Assembly: GCF_040655075.1 (NCBI RefSeq)
Contig: NZ_JBFAJC010000016.1
Coordinates: 148,947 to 212,946, forward strand
Source: Actinoallomurus sp040655075
GTDB taxonomy: Bacteria > Actinomycetota > Actinomycetes > Streptosporangiales > Streptosporangiaceae
Direction of reading: 5' to 3'
Length of the DNA stretch: 64,000 bases
Shown: positions 47,915-56,972 of the stretch, piece by piece
How the letters are laid out: each line of letters starts with the position of its first letter
How positions within the stretch are numbered: the stretch's first letter is position 1
Program-made: the position numbers and the translations under genes
Notes under the pieces: generated by a model
Told to the model about the DNA's origin: nothing
The model's input: only the letters and a program-made list of their open reading frames with translations
Database searches by the model: none

Positions 47915-49066
47915 CTAGGAGCCGCAGGCATCCCACTTGTCGTTCCATTGGGCCAGGTATGCACCCTCATGCTTCACCTTGGAGATGAACTTGACCGGCT
48001 CCGACAGCTTGATGCCGTTGGCCCTCATGTTGTATTGCCAAACGTTCTTGAACGCGAAGTCCTCGCCGTCCTGCTGTCCGTTGGAGAAGCCGGCTTCATG
48101 AGTGTGGCTGTATCCCCCATGCGGCTTGCGCAGCATTACGGGTTTCTTGCCGACCGTCGTGCGCTCGACAATCTGCTCTGCGGTGGATCCGTCGTAAAAG
48201 GCCGATGCGAGGTAGCTTCCCTTCGGAGTGTCGATCACACCCCAAGGGCCGAGATCCGCGGCCTTCTTCGTGCGGTAGTTGTAGAAGTTGAACGAGACCT
48301 GCTTCTTCGGTGCGTAGTAGCTGATGCCAGCGAAGATCCGGTCTCCGGCCCGGACTTTGAAATTCTTGATCTCCATCTCCGGCAGGCTGTTCTTCTTATC
48401 GTCGCTGAGCACCTCCCACCAGGCGTAGTCGTCGTTAAGCCCTTTGCCTGCGTTATCAATACCGTTCTGCATCAAACGGCCACTCTTGAGTCCCCCCAGA
48501 CCCGACCAGAGGTTGTACGAGGATGCGTGCTTGCAGCCTCCGTCAAATTTCGGCTCGTCGAAGACGTAGGAGGAGCCGGTGAACGCAGGAGCGCCCTTGA
48601 CCCTCTTCGCTATGGCCCCCGACCAGATCGGATGGGAATCGATCGGGTATTTGGGAGCCGCCGCATGAAAATTCGTCGCACACATGTCAGGGATGACCCA
48701 GGACGATACGTGGGAATACATCTGCTCCCACAGCTTACGCTGAGCCGCTGATTTCGGCCGGGGATACAGGCCGTAGCGCTGGATCTCCGCATCGGAAGCA
48801 ACTACCGGATTCCAGGTCTTCGGCGGCACGGTGACCGACATGCGCCCGCCGTAGACGTTGTACACACGGGTCGTTGACGAGCCGGCCGAAGGCGCTGCCG
48901 AACGCCTTCCCACAGAGTCCGTGTAGTACGTTCGGACGACCGGGATCTGGCGGCACTCTGAAGCGGCATCATTACTTCCGCCCGTCTTCGGTGCGGGGGT
49001 CGCACCCGTTAGGCCGACCACCGAAAGCGCTACTCCGCCTACCGTTGCCCATGTAGAACGCCGCAT
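47915..49066 (-). CDS. Secreted protein, G1 glutamic peptidase-like fold
   Basis: 383 aa from ATG 49066 behind AAGGGGA, with a signal peptide (RRSTWATVGGVALSVVGLTG). The second half (YNLWSGLGGLKSGRLMQNGID, YAWWEVL, VRAGDRIFAGISYY, VSFNFYNYRT) has the Gln/Trp-Glu strand pattern of G1 (eqolisin-like) peptidases with a lectin-like beta sandwich. Catalytic Gln could lie in LMQNGID; whether the Glu is present is unclear. It may be an extracellular binding protein instead. Confidence 0.55.
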   Translation of the reverse strand: MRRSTWATVGGVALSVVGLTGATPAPKTGGSNDAASECRQIPVVRTYYTDSVGRRSAAPSAGSSTTRVYNVYGGRMSVTVPPKTWNPVVASDAEIQRYGLYPRPKSAAQRKLWEQMYSHVSSWVIPDMCATNFHAAAPKYPIDSHPIWSGAIAKRVKGAPAFTGSSYVFDEPKFDGGCKHASSYNLWSGLGGLKSGRLMQNGIDNAGKGLNDDYAWWEVLSDDKKNSLPEMEIKNFKVRAGDRIFAGISYYAPKKQVSFNFYNYRTKKAADLGPWGVIDTPKGSYLASAFYDGSTAEQIVERTTVGKKPVMLRKPHGGYSHTHEAGFSNGQQDGEDFAFKNVWQYNMRANGIKLSEPVKFISKVKHEGAYLAQWNDKWDACGS

Positions 49067-49257
49067 CGGTTCCCCTTGCGTGTCCGCGTGTAATCGCACG
49101 CCTGCCTGACATCGCCCCAAAACCCCGTACAGCCAGAAGCAGGACAAAATCCGCAAGCAACACATTAGCCTGCAAGATCGACTGAACTGGTAACTGGCCA
49201 GAAGCGGACGAACGCCTTATCGCATGGACTGACCGAAATGACTCCGTGGAGTCGTCC

Positions 49258-49710
49258 TCAATTCGCCGATACGATGTGGATCGGCAGCAGCGCACAGACG
49301 TCTGTCCCAGGGGACCTGGGCGAGGCCACTTCATCCGTTTCCTGATTGCGAGGACACGGCGGGCCGAAGTGGATGTCGAGCCCGGCACTGCCGCGCCGGA
49401 GTGCCTGATACTCAACAGTCCGGCCGTCAGCGCTGCGAGAGACTACTCGGAGCACTCTTTCGTCATCGCTGAAGGGCACCGCCTCGCCGGCGCGAGCAAC
49501 GGCTTTGATTCGCTGGCCGACGTGGAGGGTCTCCGTCGGCTGAGCGAAGTACTGGTCGCAATGGCTCGCAGCGATGTCCCTGCCTCCGACGACGAAGACC
49601 ACCTTCGGTGGCGGGCAGGTAGTGACGTAGGGCTTCTGCGCGTGGCCGCACGCCACAAGCGAGGCTGCGGTCGCCGCGAGAAGGATCGTCACAGCGGAGC
49701 GCCTACGCAT
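49258..49710 (-). CDS. Small lipoprotein of unknown function
   Basis: 150 aa from ATG 49710. Signal peptide with lipobox SLVACG (Cys about residue 22). The rest is a compact secreted domain with four further Cys residues, probably two disulphides. A longer start at 49749 is possible. Family not recognised. Confidence 0.6.
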   Translation of the reverse strand: MRRRSAVTILLAATAASLVACGHAQKPYVTTCPPPKVVFVVGGRDIAASHCDQYFAQPTETLHVGQRIKAVARAGEAVPFSDDERVLRVVSRSADGRTVEYQALRRGSAGLDIHFGPPCPRNQETDEVASPRSPGTDVCALLPIHIVSAN

Positions 49711-49925
49711 CGCGTTGGACCGCTTCGAACATCGCCTATCTCTTTTCACGTCGACCAGCAGAAGGGACTGCGGCCGCCCGCGCTCGCCCGGACGACGATC
49801 GCGAACCGTCCCTTAAGTCCCCTAGACCCTTCTGTCGCCATCTTGCGGCATGGCATCCGAATTGACGAGCGCTTTGCGCAAGACCGCCGCACCTCGATGC
49901 CGGCGCGGCGAAGCGCGCCCCCCCT

Positions 49926-50507
49926 TTACACCCTGAGGCCAGGCGCGTGCGGTTCGGTCAGGGCACGCTGGGCGGTGTCGAAGATGAGGGAGCGGGCGGA
50001 CACCGCTGGAGCGTGGGCGCCGTCTGGCAGGAACACGGCGTGGTCGCGGAAGCAGTAGCGGGCAGTCGACCAGACCTGCCATGCCATGTCACGGAGTGGT
50101 GCTCCGCGGCGGAAGCCGCGCATGCGGGCGAATCCGACGACGAGGCAGACGAGGCCCGGCAGCCAAACCGGCATCGTCATCCACAGGGGCGCCATGACGG
50201 AAGCCCACCCCGGGACGGAATTCGTCTGGCTGTGGCGTGCTGCCATGGAGACCAGCAGGAACAGCCCCGCCAGCGGCACGCCGATCGCGGTGAGGATCAC
50301 GCCGGTGGTGACCATGCCCCGTGGGGCCCGGGGCCGCGGGAGGTCCAGCAGCTGCGCCAGGGACGTGCTCGACCAGCCGTGCGCACGATAGCCCCGGACA
50401 TATGCGCTGGAGTGCGACGTCTGGGAGGTGACGATGCCCGGTACCGGTTGGGTCTGGTCCGTCATGTGGCAGAGCGGGCAGGCGTTCGACGCCGGGCCGA
50501 AGTCCAT
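49926..50507 (-). CDS. Membrane protein of unknown function
   Basis: 193 aa with two TM helices (about 65-87 and 107-128) and an N-terminal CPLCH motif which may bind metal. The last 60 residues are soluble (RYCFRDHAVFLPDGAHAPA). No homologous function recognised; similar small membrane proteins are common in actinomycetes. Confidence 0.55.
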   Translation of the reverse strand: MDFGPASNACPLCHMTDQTQPVPGIVTSQTSHSSAYVRGYRAHGWSSTSLAQLLDLPRPRAPRGMVTTGVILTAIGVPLAGLFLLVSMAARHSQTNSVPGWASVMAPLWMTMPVWLPGLVCLVVGFARMRGFRRGAPLRDMAWQVWSTARYCFRDHAVFLPDGAHAPAVSARSLIFDTAQRALTEPHAPGLRV

Positions 50508-50773
50508 CCGTGAACCCCCACAACCATCTACCGAATCCGGTCACCCGTAGAAATATCAGACAAAGATCGCCGACGACGACCGCCGAACCTCGCCGATGCG
50601 AGTGCTCGAGAGGCTGGTTCGCCGACGCCTCGGCGCGGTCATCGGCCGGTCGACGCGGCAGCCGACATGCGGGGCGGCCTCACCGTACGTCTCAGATCTT
50701 GGACAGACCGTGGCGGAGACGTCGCTCAGGGTGGTTTCATGCGCCCGTCCCCTGACAGGTGAGGAGTTCTCCC

Positions 50774-52180
50774 ATGGCCCTGGACGCGGACGCTCGTTCC
50801 GTCGCCGCGCGGCTCGATCGGCTTCCGGTGACGCGGTGGCACTGGATGCTGATCGTCGTGGTGGGCCTGGGGACCTTCTTCGACCTGTACGAGGTGTTCC
50901 TCGGCGGGGTGCTGGGAGCCGTTCTGACCGAGCAGTGGCACCTGGGCACCAACGGTAAGTCCCTGGTCATCGCGTCCGGGTTCGCCGGAATGTTCGTGGG
51001 TGCGATCGGGCTGGGCGTGGCCGCGGACCGGTTCGGCCGGCGACGGATGTTCCTGGTCAACCTCGGCCTGTACTCGCTGCTGTCCCTGCTCACCGCATTC
51101 GCGCCCGACCTTGGCATCTTCCTGGTGCTGCGGTTCCTCGGCGGTCTGGCGCTCGGTGCCGAGCTGACGCTCGTCGACACGTACGTCAGCGAGTTCATGC
51201 CCCGTGGGGGCCGTGGCCGCTACCTCGCCTGGGCGTACACCGTCGGCTTCTGCGGCGTGCCCGTCGCCGCGTTCCTCGGTGGCCGGTTCGTCGCGGGGCG
51301 GCATCTGCTCATCGACGGCTGGCGGTGGCTTCTGGTCGTCGGCGCGTTCGGTGCTCTGATCGTGTGGGTGCTGCGCGGCCGGCTGCCGGAGTCGCCGCGC
51401 TGGCTCGTCGCGCAGGGCCGTACGGCCGAGGCGGAAGAGATCGTCGCCCGGGTCGAGGCGACCGTGGACGGCCCGCTGCCTCTGGTGGCGGCGGACCCAG
51501 ACGTGGACGCGGGCGCGCCCGCCGCGCGGGTCGGTCTCGGGGAGATGTTCGCCGGTGAGTACCGGCGCCGCACGGTCATGCTGTGGATCTTTCAGGTGCT
51601 GCAGACGGTCGGCTATTACGGGTTCGGGTCGCTTGCGCCGGTGGTCCTGCATGCCAAGGGGTTCGATGTCGTGCAGTCGCTGGGGTATGCGGCCCTCAGC
51701 TTCGTCGGCTATCCGGTGGGGTCGGCACTGTCCATCCCCATCATCGAGCGCATCGAGCGCAAGGCGCTAATCATCGGGTCGGCGCTGGTCATGGCCGCGT
51801 CCGGGCTCGTGTTCGGGTACGCGCGTGACACCGCGCTGATCGTGGCCGGTGGGTTCGTGCTGACCTGCGCGTCGAACGTGTTCTCCAACGCCTTCCACTC
51901 CTACCAGGCCGAGATCTTCCCGACGGGCATCCGCAGCAGCGCGATCAGCATCGCCTACTCGCTGTCGCGGGCCACGTCGGCGGTCCTGCCCTTCGTCGCG
52001 CTGCACGCGCTCCAGAACCTGGGTGCCGGGGCGGTCTTCACCGGTTCGGCGGTCGTCCTGGTGCTGCTGTGCCTGGACGTCGCGGTGCTCGGGCCGCGTA
52101 GCACCGGCCGCAGCCTAGAGAAGGCCGCGCGCCCGCTCGACGGCGAGCCGGAACGGCCCGTCGACGGCGCCTCTACCTGA
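50774..52180 (+). CDS. MFS transporter, sugar/metabolite porter type
   Basis: 468 aa from ATG 50774, 7 nt after GAGGAG. Twelve predicted TM helices. Signatures: ADRFGRRRMF between TM2 and TM3, PESPRWLVAQGRT in the central loop, and a closing IFPTGIRSSAISIAYSLSR. These fit sugar porters or AAHS-type metabolite/H+ symporters. The substrate cannot be deduced. It stands alone, convergent with the HxlR gene. Confidence 0.85.
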   Translation: MALDADARSVAARLDRLPVTRWHWMLIVVVGLGTFFDLYEVFLGGVLGAVLTEQWHLGTNGKSLVIASGFAGMFVGAIGLGVAADRFGRRRMFLVNLGLYSLLSLLTAFAPDLGIFLVLRFLGGLALGAELTLVDTYVSEFMPRGGRGRYLAWAYTVGFCGVPVAAFLGGRFVAGRHLLIDGWRWLLVVGAFGALIVWVLRGRLPESPRWLVAQGRTAEAEEIVARVEATVDGPLPLVAADPDVDAGAPAARVGLGEMFAGEYRRRTVMLWIFQVLQTVGYYGFGSLAPVVLHAKGFDVVQSLGYAALSFVGYPVGSALSIPIIERIERKALIIGSALVMAASGLVFGYARDTALIVAGGFVLTCASNVFSNAFHSYQAEIFPTGIRSSAISIAYSLSRATSAVLPFVALHALQNLGAGAVFTGSAVVLVLLCLDVAVLGPRSTGRSLEKAARPLDGEPERPVDGAST

Positions 52181-52242
52181 CCCACGCCCGGCCGGTCGGC
52201 CTGGACGGAGTGCCCACAGCCGTCGGCCGGTCCGGAACGGCG

Positions 52243-52656
52243 TCAGCGGACCGGCTGCGGCTCCATCGCGGCGCGGTCGTCGAACTCCCGGCGGGCTCGG
52301 AGGATCTCCCGGGCGTGTTCCAGGGACCAGTCCGCGATCGCGCCGGTCAGCCGTCCGGCCTCGATCCCGAGCGGTGTCAGGCCGTACTCCACTCGCGGCG
52401 GAACGGTCGGGTAGACGGTGCGGCTGACCAGCCCGTCGCGTTCCAGGGCGCGGAGCGTCTGGGTCAGCATCTTCTGCGTGATGCCGTCCAGGACGCGCCG
52501 CAGCTCGTTGAACCGCATGGGCCCCTCCTGACGTCGCAGCGCGGCCAGGACGTACAGCGCCCACTTGTTGGCCAGCACCTCGATCACCGTCCGCGAAGGA
52601 CAGTCACGGTGGTAGGTGAAGCGACGGTCGGTCCGGGCCGATGAGGCGGTATCCAT
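52243..52656 (-). CDS. HxlR family transcriptional regulator
   Basis: 137 aa from ATG 52656. HxlR features: CPSRTVIEVLANKWALYVLAAL near residue 19, RFNELRRVLDGITQKMLTQTLRALERDGLVSR as winged helix, and VEYGLTPLG. Such proteins usually sense redox or aldehyde stress and repress a divergent oxidoreductase gene, as seen here at 52761. Confidence 0.85.
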   Translation of the reverse strand: MDTASSARTDRRFTYHRDCPSRTVIEVLANKWALYVLAALRRQEGPMRFNELRRVLDGITQKMLTQTLRALERDGLVSRTVYPTVPPRVEYGLTPLGIEAGRLTGAIADWSLEHAREILRARREFDDRAAMEPQPVR

Positions 52657-52657
52657 G

Positions 52658-52685
52658 AGGTACCTATATATCGAACAGGTGCCTA
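52658..52685. promoter_or_regulatory. Putative HxlR operator, two 9-bp direct repeats
   Basis: AGGTACCTA (52658-52666) and AGGTGCCTA (52677-52685) are 19 bp apart, about two helical turns, in the divergent region between the HxlR gene and the oxidoreductase gene. The position next to the HxlR start suggests autoregulation. Confidence 0.45.
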
Positions 52686-52760
52686 CTTCACAACGGGTAC
52701 CGCCCTCCTCCACGATGAACGTACGGCCGGGACGGCCGCCCTGAGGAGGAGAGAGACCAG

Positions 52761-53708
52761 ATGAGTACACGCATGCGCGCGATCAGCCTGCGGTCCTTCG
52801 GCGGCCCGGAGGTCTTGGAGGTCATCGAGACCGACCGGCCCGTCCCCGGTCCGCAGGACGTTCTCGTGCGGGTACGGGCCGCCGGCGTCAACCCTGCCGA
52901 TTGGAAGAGACGCGCCGGGGTCGTGCGTCGATTCGGCGAACCGCCCTTCGCTCTCGGGCTCGACCTGGCGGGGACCGTCGAGGCCGTCGGCGATCAGGTG
53001 GAACGGTTCCGGCCCGGCGACCCGGTGTACGGCGCGGTGCTGCCGCCCAGCGGCTCCTACGCCGAGTACGCCATCGCTCCGGAACAGGCGCTCGCGCCCG
53101 CCCCGCCGAGCCTGGACCTCGTTCACGCCGCCGCCCTGCCCACCGCCGTGCTCACCGCCTGGCAGCCTCTCGTCCGCGTCACCGGGCTCCGCGCCGGGCA
53201 GCGTGTTCTCGTCCACGCCGCAGCCGGTGGCGTCGGGCACCTGGCCGTGCAGATCGCGAAGGCGCGCGGCGCGTACGTCATCGGCACCGCCCGCCGCGAG
53301 AAGCACGACTTCCTGCGCGAGCTCGGCGCGGATGAGCTCATCGACTACACCGTCACCGACTTCACGACCGTCGCCCGCGACATCGACGTGGTCCTCGACC
53401 CGATCAGCGGCGAGTACGGACCCCGGTCGCTGCTGACCCTCACTCCGGACGGCGTTCTCCTCGACGTCCGTGGCACCGGTCCCGACCGGACCAAGACCCG
53501 CGAAGTCGCCCGTGCTCGCGGTCTGCGCTACGTCGAGTTCGGCTTCACCCCCTCTGGCGACGACCTTCGTGAGGTCACCGACCTGGTCGAACGCGGTGCC
53601 CTGCGTGTCCTCGTGGATCAGGTCCTGCCCCTGGAGGAGGCGGCGAAGGCGCACGAGCTCAGCGAGACCGGCCGCGTCAAAGGCAAGATCGTGCTGACCG
53701 TCGGATGA
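52761..53708 (+). CDS. NADP-dependent quinone oxidoreductase (MDR family)
   Basis: 315 aa from ATG 52761 behind GAGGAGGAGA. Zinc-less MDR (QOR-like): N-terminal GroES-like half (VRAAGVNPADWKRRAG, FALGLDLAGTVEAVGDQV), Rossmann half with VLVHAAAGGVGHLAVQIAK (about 147-165), then VLDPISGEYG. Divergent from an HxlR regulator, so probably induced by electrophiles or quinones. Confidence 0.85.
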   Translation: MSTRMRAISLRSFGGPEVLEVIETDRPVPGPQDVLVRVRAAGVNPADWKRRAGVVRRFGEPPFALGLDLAGTVEAVGDQVERFRPGDPVYGAVLPPSGSYAEYAIAPEQALAPAPPSLDLVHAAALPTAVLTAWQPLVRVTGLRAGQRVLVHAAAGGVGHLAVQIAKARGAYVIGTARREKHDFLRELGADELIDYTVTDFTTVARDIDVVLDPISGEYGPRSLLTLTPDGVLLDVRGTGPDRTKTREVARARGLRYVEFGFTPSGDDLREVTDLVERGALRVLVDQVLPLEEAAKAHELSETGRVKGKIVLTVG

Positions 53709-53732
53709 CCGCGCGGCGTACGGCTCGCGGCG

Positions 53733-53792
53733 GCCGGGCGGAAGACGCCGGCTCCGTCCCCCGCCGGGCGGAAGATGTCGGCCTCGTCCCTC
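53733..53792. repeat. Two tandem 30-bp repeats
   Basis: 53733-53762 and 53763-53792 match at 25 of 30 positions (GCCGGGCGGAAGA opens both). They fill the space between the oxidoreductase stop and the convergent HD gene. Confidence 0.5.
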
Positions 53793-53800
53793 GCCCGCCG

Positions 53801-54418
53801 TCATCCGGTGATCGGGTGGGCCGATTGGAAGGCGAGGCGGCTGTCGGCGTCGGCGGCGATGGCGGTCAGGAGGTCGTCGAGGTCGAGGAACGCCTGCCAG
53901 GTGGCCTGGCCGCTCGCCGCCGTCAGGTGATCGACCACCCTCTGCTCCAGGTTAGGAACGCGCTTGCCCTTCCAGACCTTGTCGGCGAGGCTCACCAGCA
54001 GGTCCTCGATCGCGATGCCGGGTTCGGTCCAGGCGGCGTGAGTGCGGGCGAAGCGGGCCAGGTGCTCGTCGACGCCGCGGTCGAGCAGCAGGCGGTGGCC
54101 GGCCTCCTCGTGGGCGGATCCGGGGCCGGACAGCTCATCGGTGTGGATGGTCTTGCCGATGTCATGTGTTGCCGCCCCGAACAGGACCGCCTCGCGGTCG
54201 ACGGCCATGGTGCCGTAGTGCTCGCCGAGCCAGTTCAGGATCTGGTGGGCGACGTCGTGAACCGCGCGCAGGTGGGCGGCCAGCCGGGGCGGGGCGGCCG
54301 ATTCGCGGAGCAGGTCCTCGACGCGTCGAGGGAGCGGGTGTAGGTCCGGGCCGGATTCGGTGAGGGCACGCTGCAGCGCGGTCGAAGCCACGCGCTCACC
54401 GTAGCCGTCGGTCTCCAT
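53801..54418 (-). CDS. HD-domain phosphohydrolase
   Basis: 205 aa from ATG 54418. The motif H...HD...D is present: HDVAHQILNWLGEHYG, FGAATHDIGKTIHTDEL, EEAGHRLLLDRGVDEH and VSLADKVWKGKR. Such HD proteins hydrolyse phosphoester substrates, often nucleotides. A longer upstream extension is unlikely. Substrate not known. Confidence 0.8.
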   Translation of the reverse strand: METDGYGERVASTALQRALTESGPDLHPLPRRVEDLLRESAAPPRLAAHLRAVHDVAHQILNWLGEHYGTMAVDREAVLFGAATHDIGKTIHTDELSGPGSAHEEAGHRLLLDRGVDEHLARFARTHAAWTEPGIAIEDLLVSLADKVWKGKRVPNLEQRVVDHLTAASGQATWQAFLDLDDLLTAIAADADSRLAFQSAHPITG

Positions 54419-54630
54419 CCTCGCTTCCCGATGGCGGGCGCCTCGTGCGACCGCCCGTCCGGCCCCCGGCCCCGCCCGTCGGCATTCGTCGCGCCAGCCC
54501 AAGATCGAATAACCCCCAGGCCATGGCAAGATCGTCTTATGCGGACATATCGGCATCTAAGCCATGCTCTGGCTTCCCTCCCCCGTTGCCACGGCCGTGT
54601 GACGGCGGTCGAGTTCGTGGGCGCGTGACG

Positions 54631-55110
54631 ATGGTCGAGGAGAACACGGGCCGGACGCTCCGCCCGTACGTCCTGGCTCCGGGCGAAGGACTGATGGCGG
54701 CGGCGCCCGATGGCTCCGTCATGCGGCTGAAGGCCACCGGGGAGTCGACCGGTGGCGGTCTCGGGATGGTCGAGGGCATGGACCCGCCCGGCTTCGCGAC
54801 GCCGTTGCACCAGCACGGCTTCGCCGAGCTCTGGTACATCCTCGAAGGCCGCTATGACTTCTACGTCGCGGGCGAGTGGTTGTCGGCCGAGGCCGGAGGG
54901 GTGGCGTTCGTGCCCGGCGGGCTAGTGCACGGCCTGCGTGCGGGGCCGGAGGGCGGACGCAAGCTGACGATGATGATTCCCGGTGGGCCCGAGAGCTTCT
55001 TCCGCGACGTACACGGCCTCATCGAGGCGGACGCGATGACGCCGGAGAAGGTACGGGCGCTGGGCGGCGAGTACGGCATCGAGCTGATCGGTCCGCTTCC
55101 CGAGAAGTGA
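54631..55110 (+). CDS. Cupin-domain protein
   Basis: 159 aa from ATG 54631 (or GTG 54625). Cupin motif 1 is ATPLHQHGFAELWYILEG and motif 2 AGGVAFVPGGLVHGLRA, which together keep His, His, Glu and His metal ligands. The C-terminal helix (MTPEKVRALGGEYGIE) is typical of small actinomycete cupins. Substrate unknown. Confidence 0.8.
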   Translation: MVEENTGRTLRPYVLAPGEGLMAAAPDGSVMRLKATGESTGGGLGMVEGMDPPGFATPLHQHGFAELWYILEGRYDFYVAGEWLSAEAGGVAFVPGGLVHGLRAGPEGGRKLTMMIPGGPESFFRDVHGLIEADAMTPEKVRALGGEYGIELIGPLPEK

Positions 55111-55210
55111 CCGCGTGAACTCGGTCACGGGGATGTGGTGATAGGTGGTGAAACATCCGCCGATCTGAAGGGTTCCCGATGGCCGTTAGTCCGTGGGGGG
55201 CGTACCGGCG

Positions 55211-55810
55211 ATGACCACGTCGTCCGGTTCCGATTCCCGACATCGATCGGATGCCGAGCTGATCGCCGAGTCTCGTGAAGATCCTGAGGCGTTCGCGGGG
55301 CTGTTCGATCGGCACTGGCCGATCCTCTATCACTACGTCACGCGCCGGCTCGGTCCGGACGTCGCCGAGGACCTTGTCGGCGACACGTTCCTGACCGCGT
55401 TCGAGCGGCGGCACCGATTCGATCCGCGTTATGACGATGCGCGGCCGTGGCTGTTCGGGATCGCCACTAGGTTGATCTCCCGCCACCGAAGGACCGAAGG
55501 CGCCCGCTACCGGGCGCTGGAGCGCAGCCCCCAGGACGTGGCCGTCGAAGAACCGGCGGACCGGGTGACGGCGGCGATGTCCGCCGTGGCGGTCCGTCCG
55601 GCACTCGCTGGAGCGCTCGCCGGCCTGTCGGCGCGTGACCGCGATGTTCTGCTCCTCATCGCCTGGGCGGAACTGTCCTATGACGAGACCGCTAGCGCGC
55701 TGGACATCCCCGTCGGAACGGTCCGTTCGCGGCTCAACCGGGCCCGGCGGAAGGTACGCGCCGCCCTCGGCGACACCAACCCTCTGCTCGTTGAGGAGAC
55801 CGTCTCATGA
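55211..55810 (+). CDS. ECF sigma factor, pair 1
   Basis: 199 aa from ATG 55211. Region 2 (FDRHWPILYHYVTRRLGPDVAEDLVGDTFLTAF, abbreviated core DVAEDLVGDTF) and region 4 (LSYDETASALDIPVGTVRSRLNRARRKV, core IPVGTVRSRLNRA). It overlaps the CU044_5270 gene by ATGA, a common sigma/anti-sigma-like arrangement. Confidence 0.85.
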   Translation: MTTSSGSDSRHRSDAELIAESREDPEAFAGLFDRHWPILYHYVTRRLGPDVAEDLVGDTFLTAFERRHRFDPRYDDARPWLFGIATRLISRHRRTEGARYRALERSPQDVAVEEPADRVTAAMSAVAVRPALAGALAGLSARDRDVLLLIAWAELSYDETASALDIPVGTVRSRLNRARRKVRAALGDTNPLLVEETVS

Positions 55811-56781
55811 ACGACATGGAGCTGCTCGCCGCGCTGGGCGAGCACCTGGACCAGGACGCCCCCGCCGCGCTTCCGCGACAGCGGCAGCGAGTGGTCACCG
55901 CGAGCCGTGGCCGGCGGCGTTCGGCCGTCGGGATTCTTCGCCTTCGGCCGGCTCTGACCGCGGGGGTCGCGGCCGTGGCCGTGGCATCCGTGGTCGGGGT
56001 GGTGGTCGGGACGGGTTCCGGCCGGCCGAGCCCCGCGCCCTCCACGATCCGATTGGACAGCGCGTCCGTGACGCTGGACAGGGCGGCACAGGCGATCGCG
56101 GCACGGCCGTACGTGACCCCTCGGCCACACCAGTGGATCTACACGAAGGTGGCCGAGTACGGCACCAACACCGCCGGGGGAAAGCGGCCCACGTTCAGCG
56201 AGACCTGGGTCCGGTTCGACGGCCGGCAGGAGGCCGTGATCGAGGGCGGAAGGCTCACCGTCGACCAGAAGGCGGGAGGCAGCGATACCGGCACGCCCGA
56301 AGGGGCCGCTGCCCTGCTGCGATCGCTGCCCACCGATCCGCAGGCCCTGCTCGCCACGCTGTCGGCGAAGGCCGGCGCCCAGCCGCGCGGCGACGCGGCC
56401 CCGGGTCGGGACGGCCTGCTGTTCGCCAACATCGTCCAGCTGATTCGGAACGCTCGGATCGGCGCTCCGCCCAAGACCCAGGCCGCCCTGTACCGGGCCA
56501 TCGCGACCCTCCACGGCGTACGCGTTGAGAAGAACGTGGTGGACGGCCTCGGCCGGCACGTCATCGGCGTAACGCAGGGAAGCACTAACAGCTACGTGCT
56601 CCTCAGCCCCGGCACCTATCAGGTCCTCGGGATCCAGAGCGTGTGGAGCGGGCACCCGACCCCGACCGAGGTCCGCCTGGCCAAGATCAAGAAGTTCAAC
56701 ATCGACCTGCCCAAGGGCGCCATCACGTACGGCCTGGTGACGGTCACGACCGCCACCGTCGACCACGCCGGTCAGCGCTGA
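55807..56781 (+). CDS. CU044_5270 family membrane protein, pair 1
   Basis: 324 aa overlapping the sigma gene. One TM helix (about 52-70, VAAVAVASVVGVVVGTG) separates a short cytosolic Arg-rich N-terminus from a large outer domain with RPHQWIYTKVAEY, GAAALLRSLPTDPQALLA and a beta-rich tail. CU044_5270 proteins are found next to ECF sigma genes and are thought to act as anti-sigma-like sensors; the mechanism is unproven. Confidence 0.8.
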   Translation: MNDMELLAALGEHLDQDAPAALPRQRQRVVTASRGRRRSAVGILRLRPALTAGVAAVAVASVVGVVVGTGSGRPSPAPSTIRLDSASVTLDRAAQAIAARPYVTPRPHQWIYTKVAEYGTNTAGGKRPTFSETWVRFDGRQEAVIEGGRLTVDQKAGGSDTGTPEGAAALLRSLPTDPQALLATLSAKAGAQPRGDAAPGRDGLLFANIVQLIRNARIGAPPKTQAALYRAIATLHGVRVEKNVVDGLGRHVIGVTQGSTNSYVLLSPGTYQVLGIQSVWSGHPTPTEVRLAKIKKFNIDLPKGAITYGLVTVTTATVDHAGQR

Positions 56782-56801
56782 CCACCGTTAGGAGACGACC
56801 C

Positions 56802-56972
56802 ATGTTCAAAGGCATTGCATCGGGTGCGCTCGCGGTTGTGGCCGTGATCACATGCCGGGGCCGGTCCGCGTCACACGTCGACGTTACGGCCTCTTCGATG
56901 GACGCTGTCCGGGGTGGTCGACGACCCCTGCCGCGAGGAGTGCGGACAGGCTCTCGATGGTGCCCTTCTTGA
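56802..56972 (+). CDS. Short open frame, possible truncated third gene of sigma operon
   Basis: ATG 56802 has a very good ribosome site (AGGAG, 8 nt away). The product begins MFKGIASGALAVVAVITC, like a signal or lipoprotein leader, but then becomes Arg-rich and runs antisense into the end of the opposite CU044_5270 gene. It is likely a leader cut off by the opposing cluster rather than a functional protein. Confidence 0.3.
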   Translation: MFKGIASGALAVVAVITCRGRSASHVDVTASSMDAVRGGRRPLPRGVRTGSRWCPS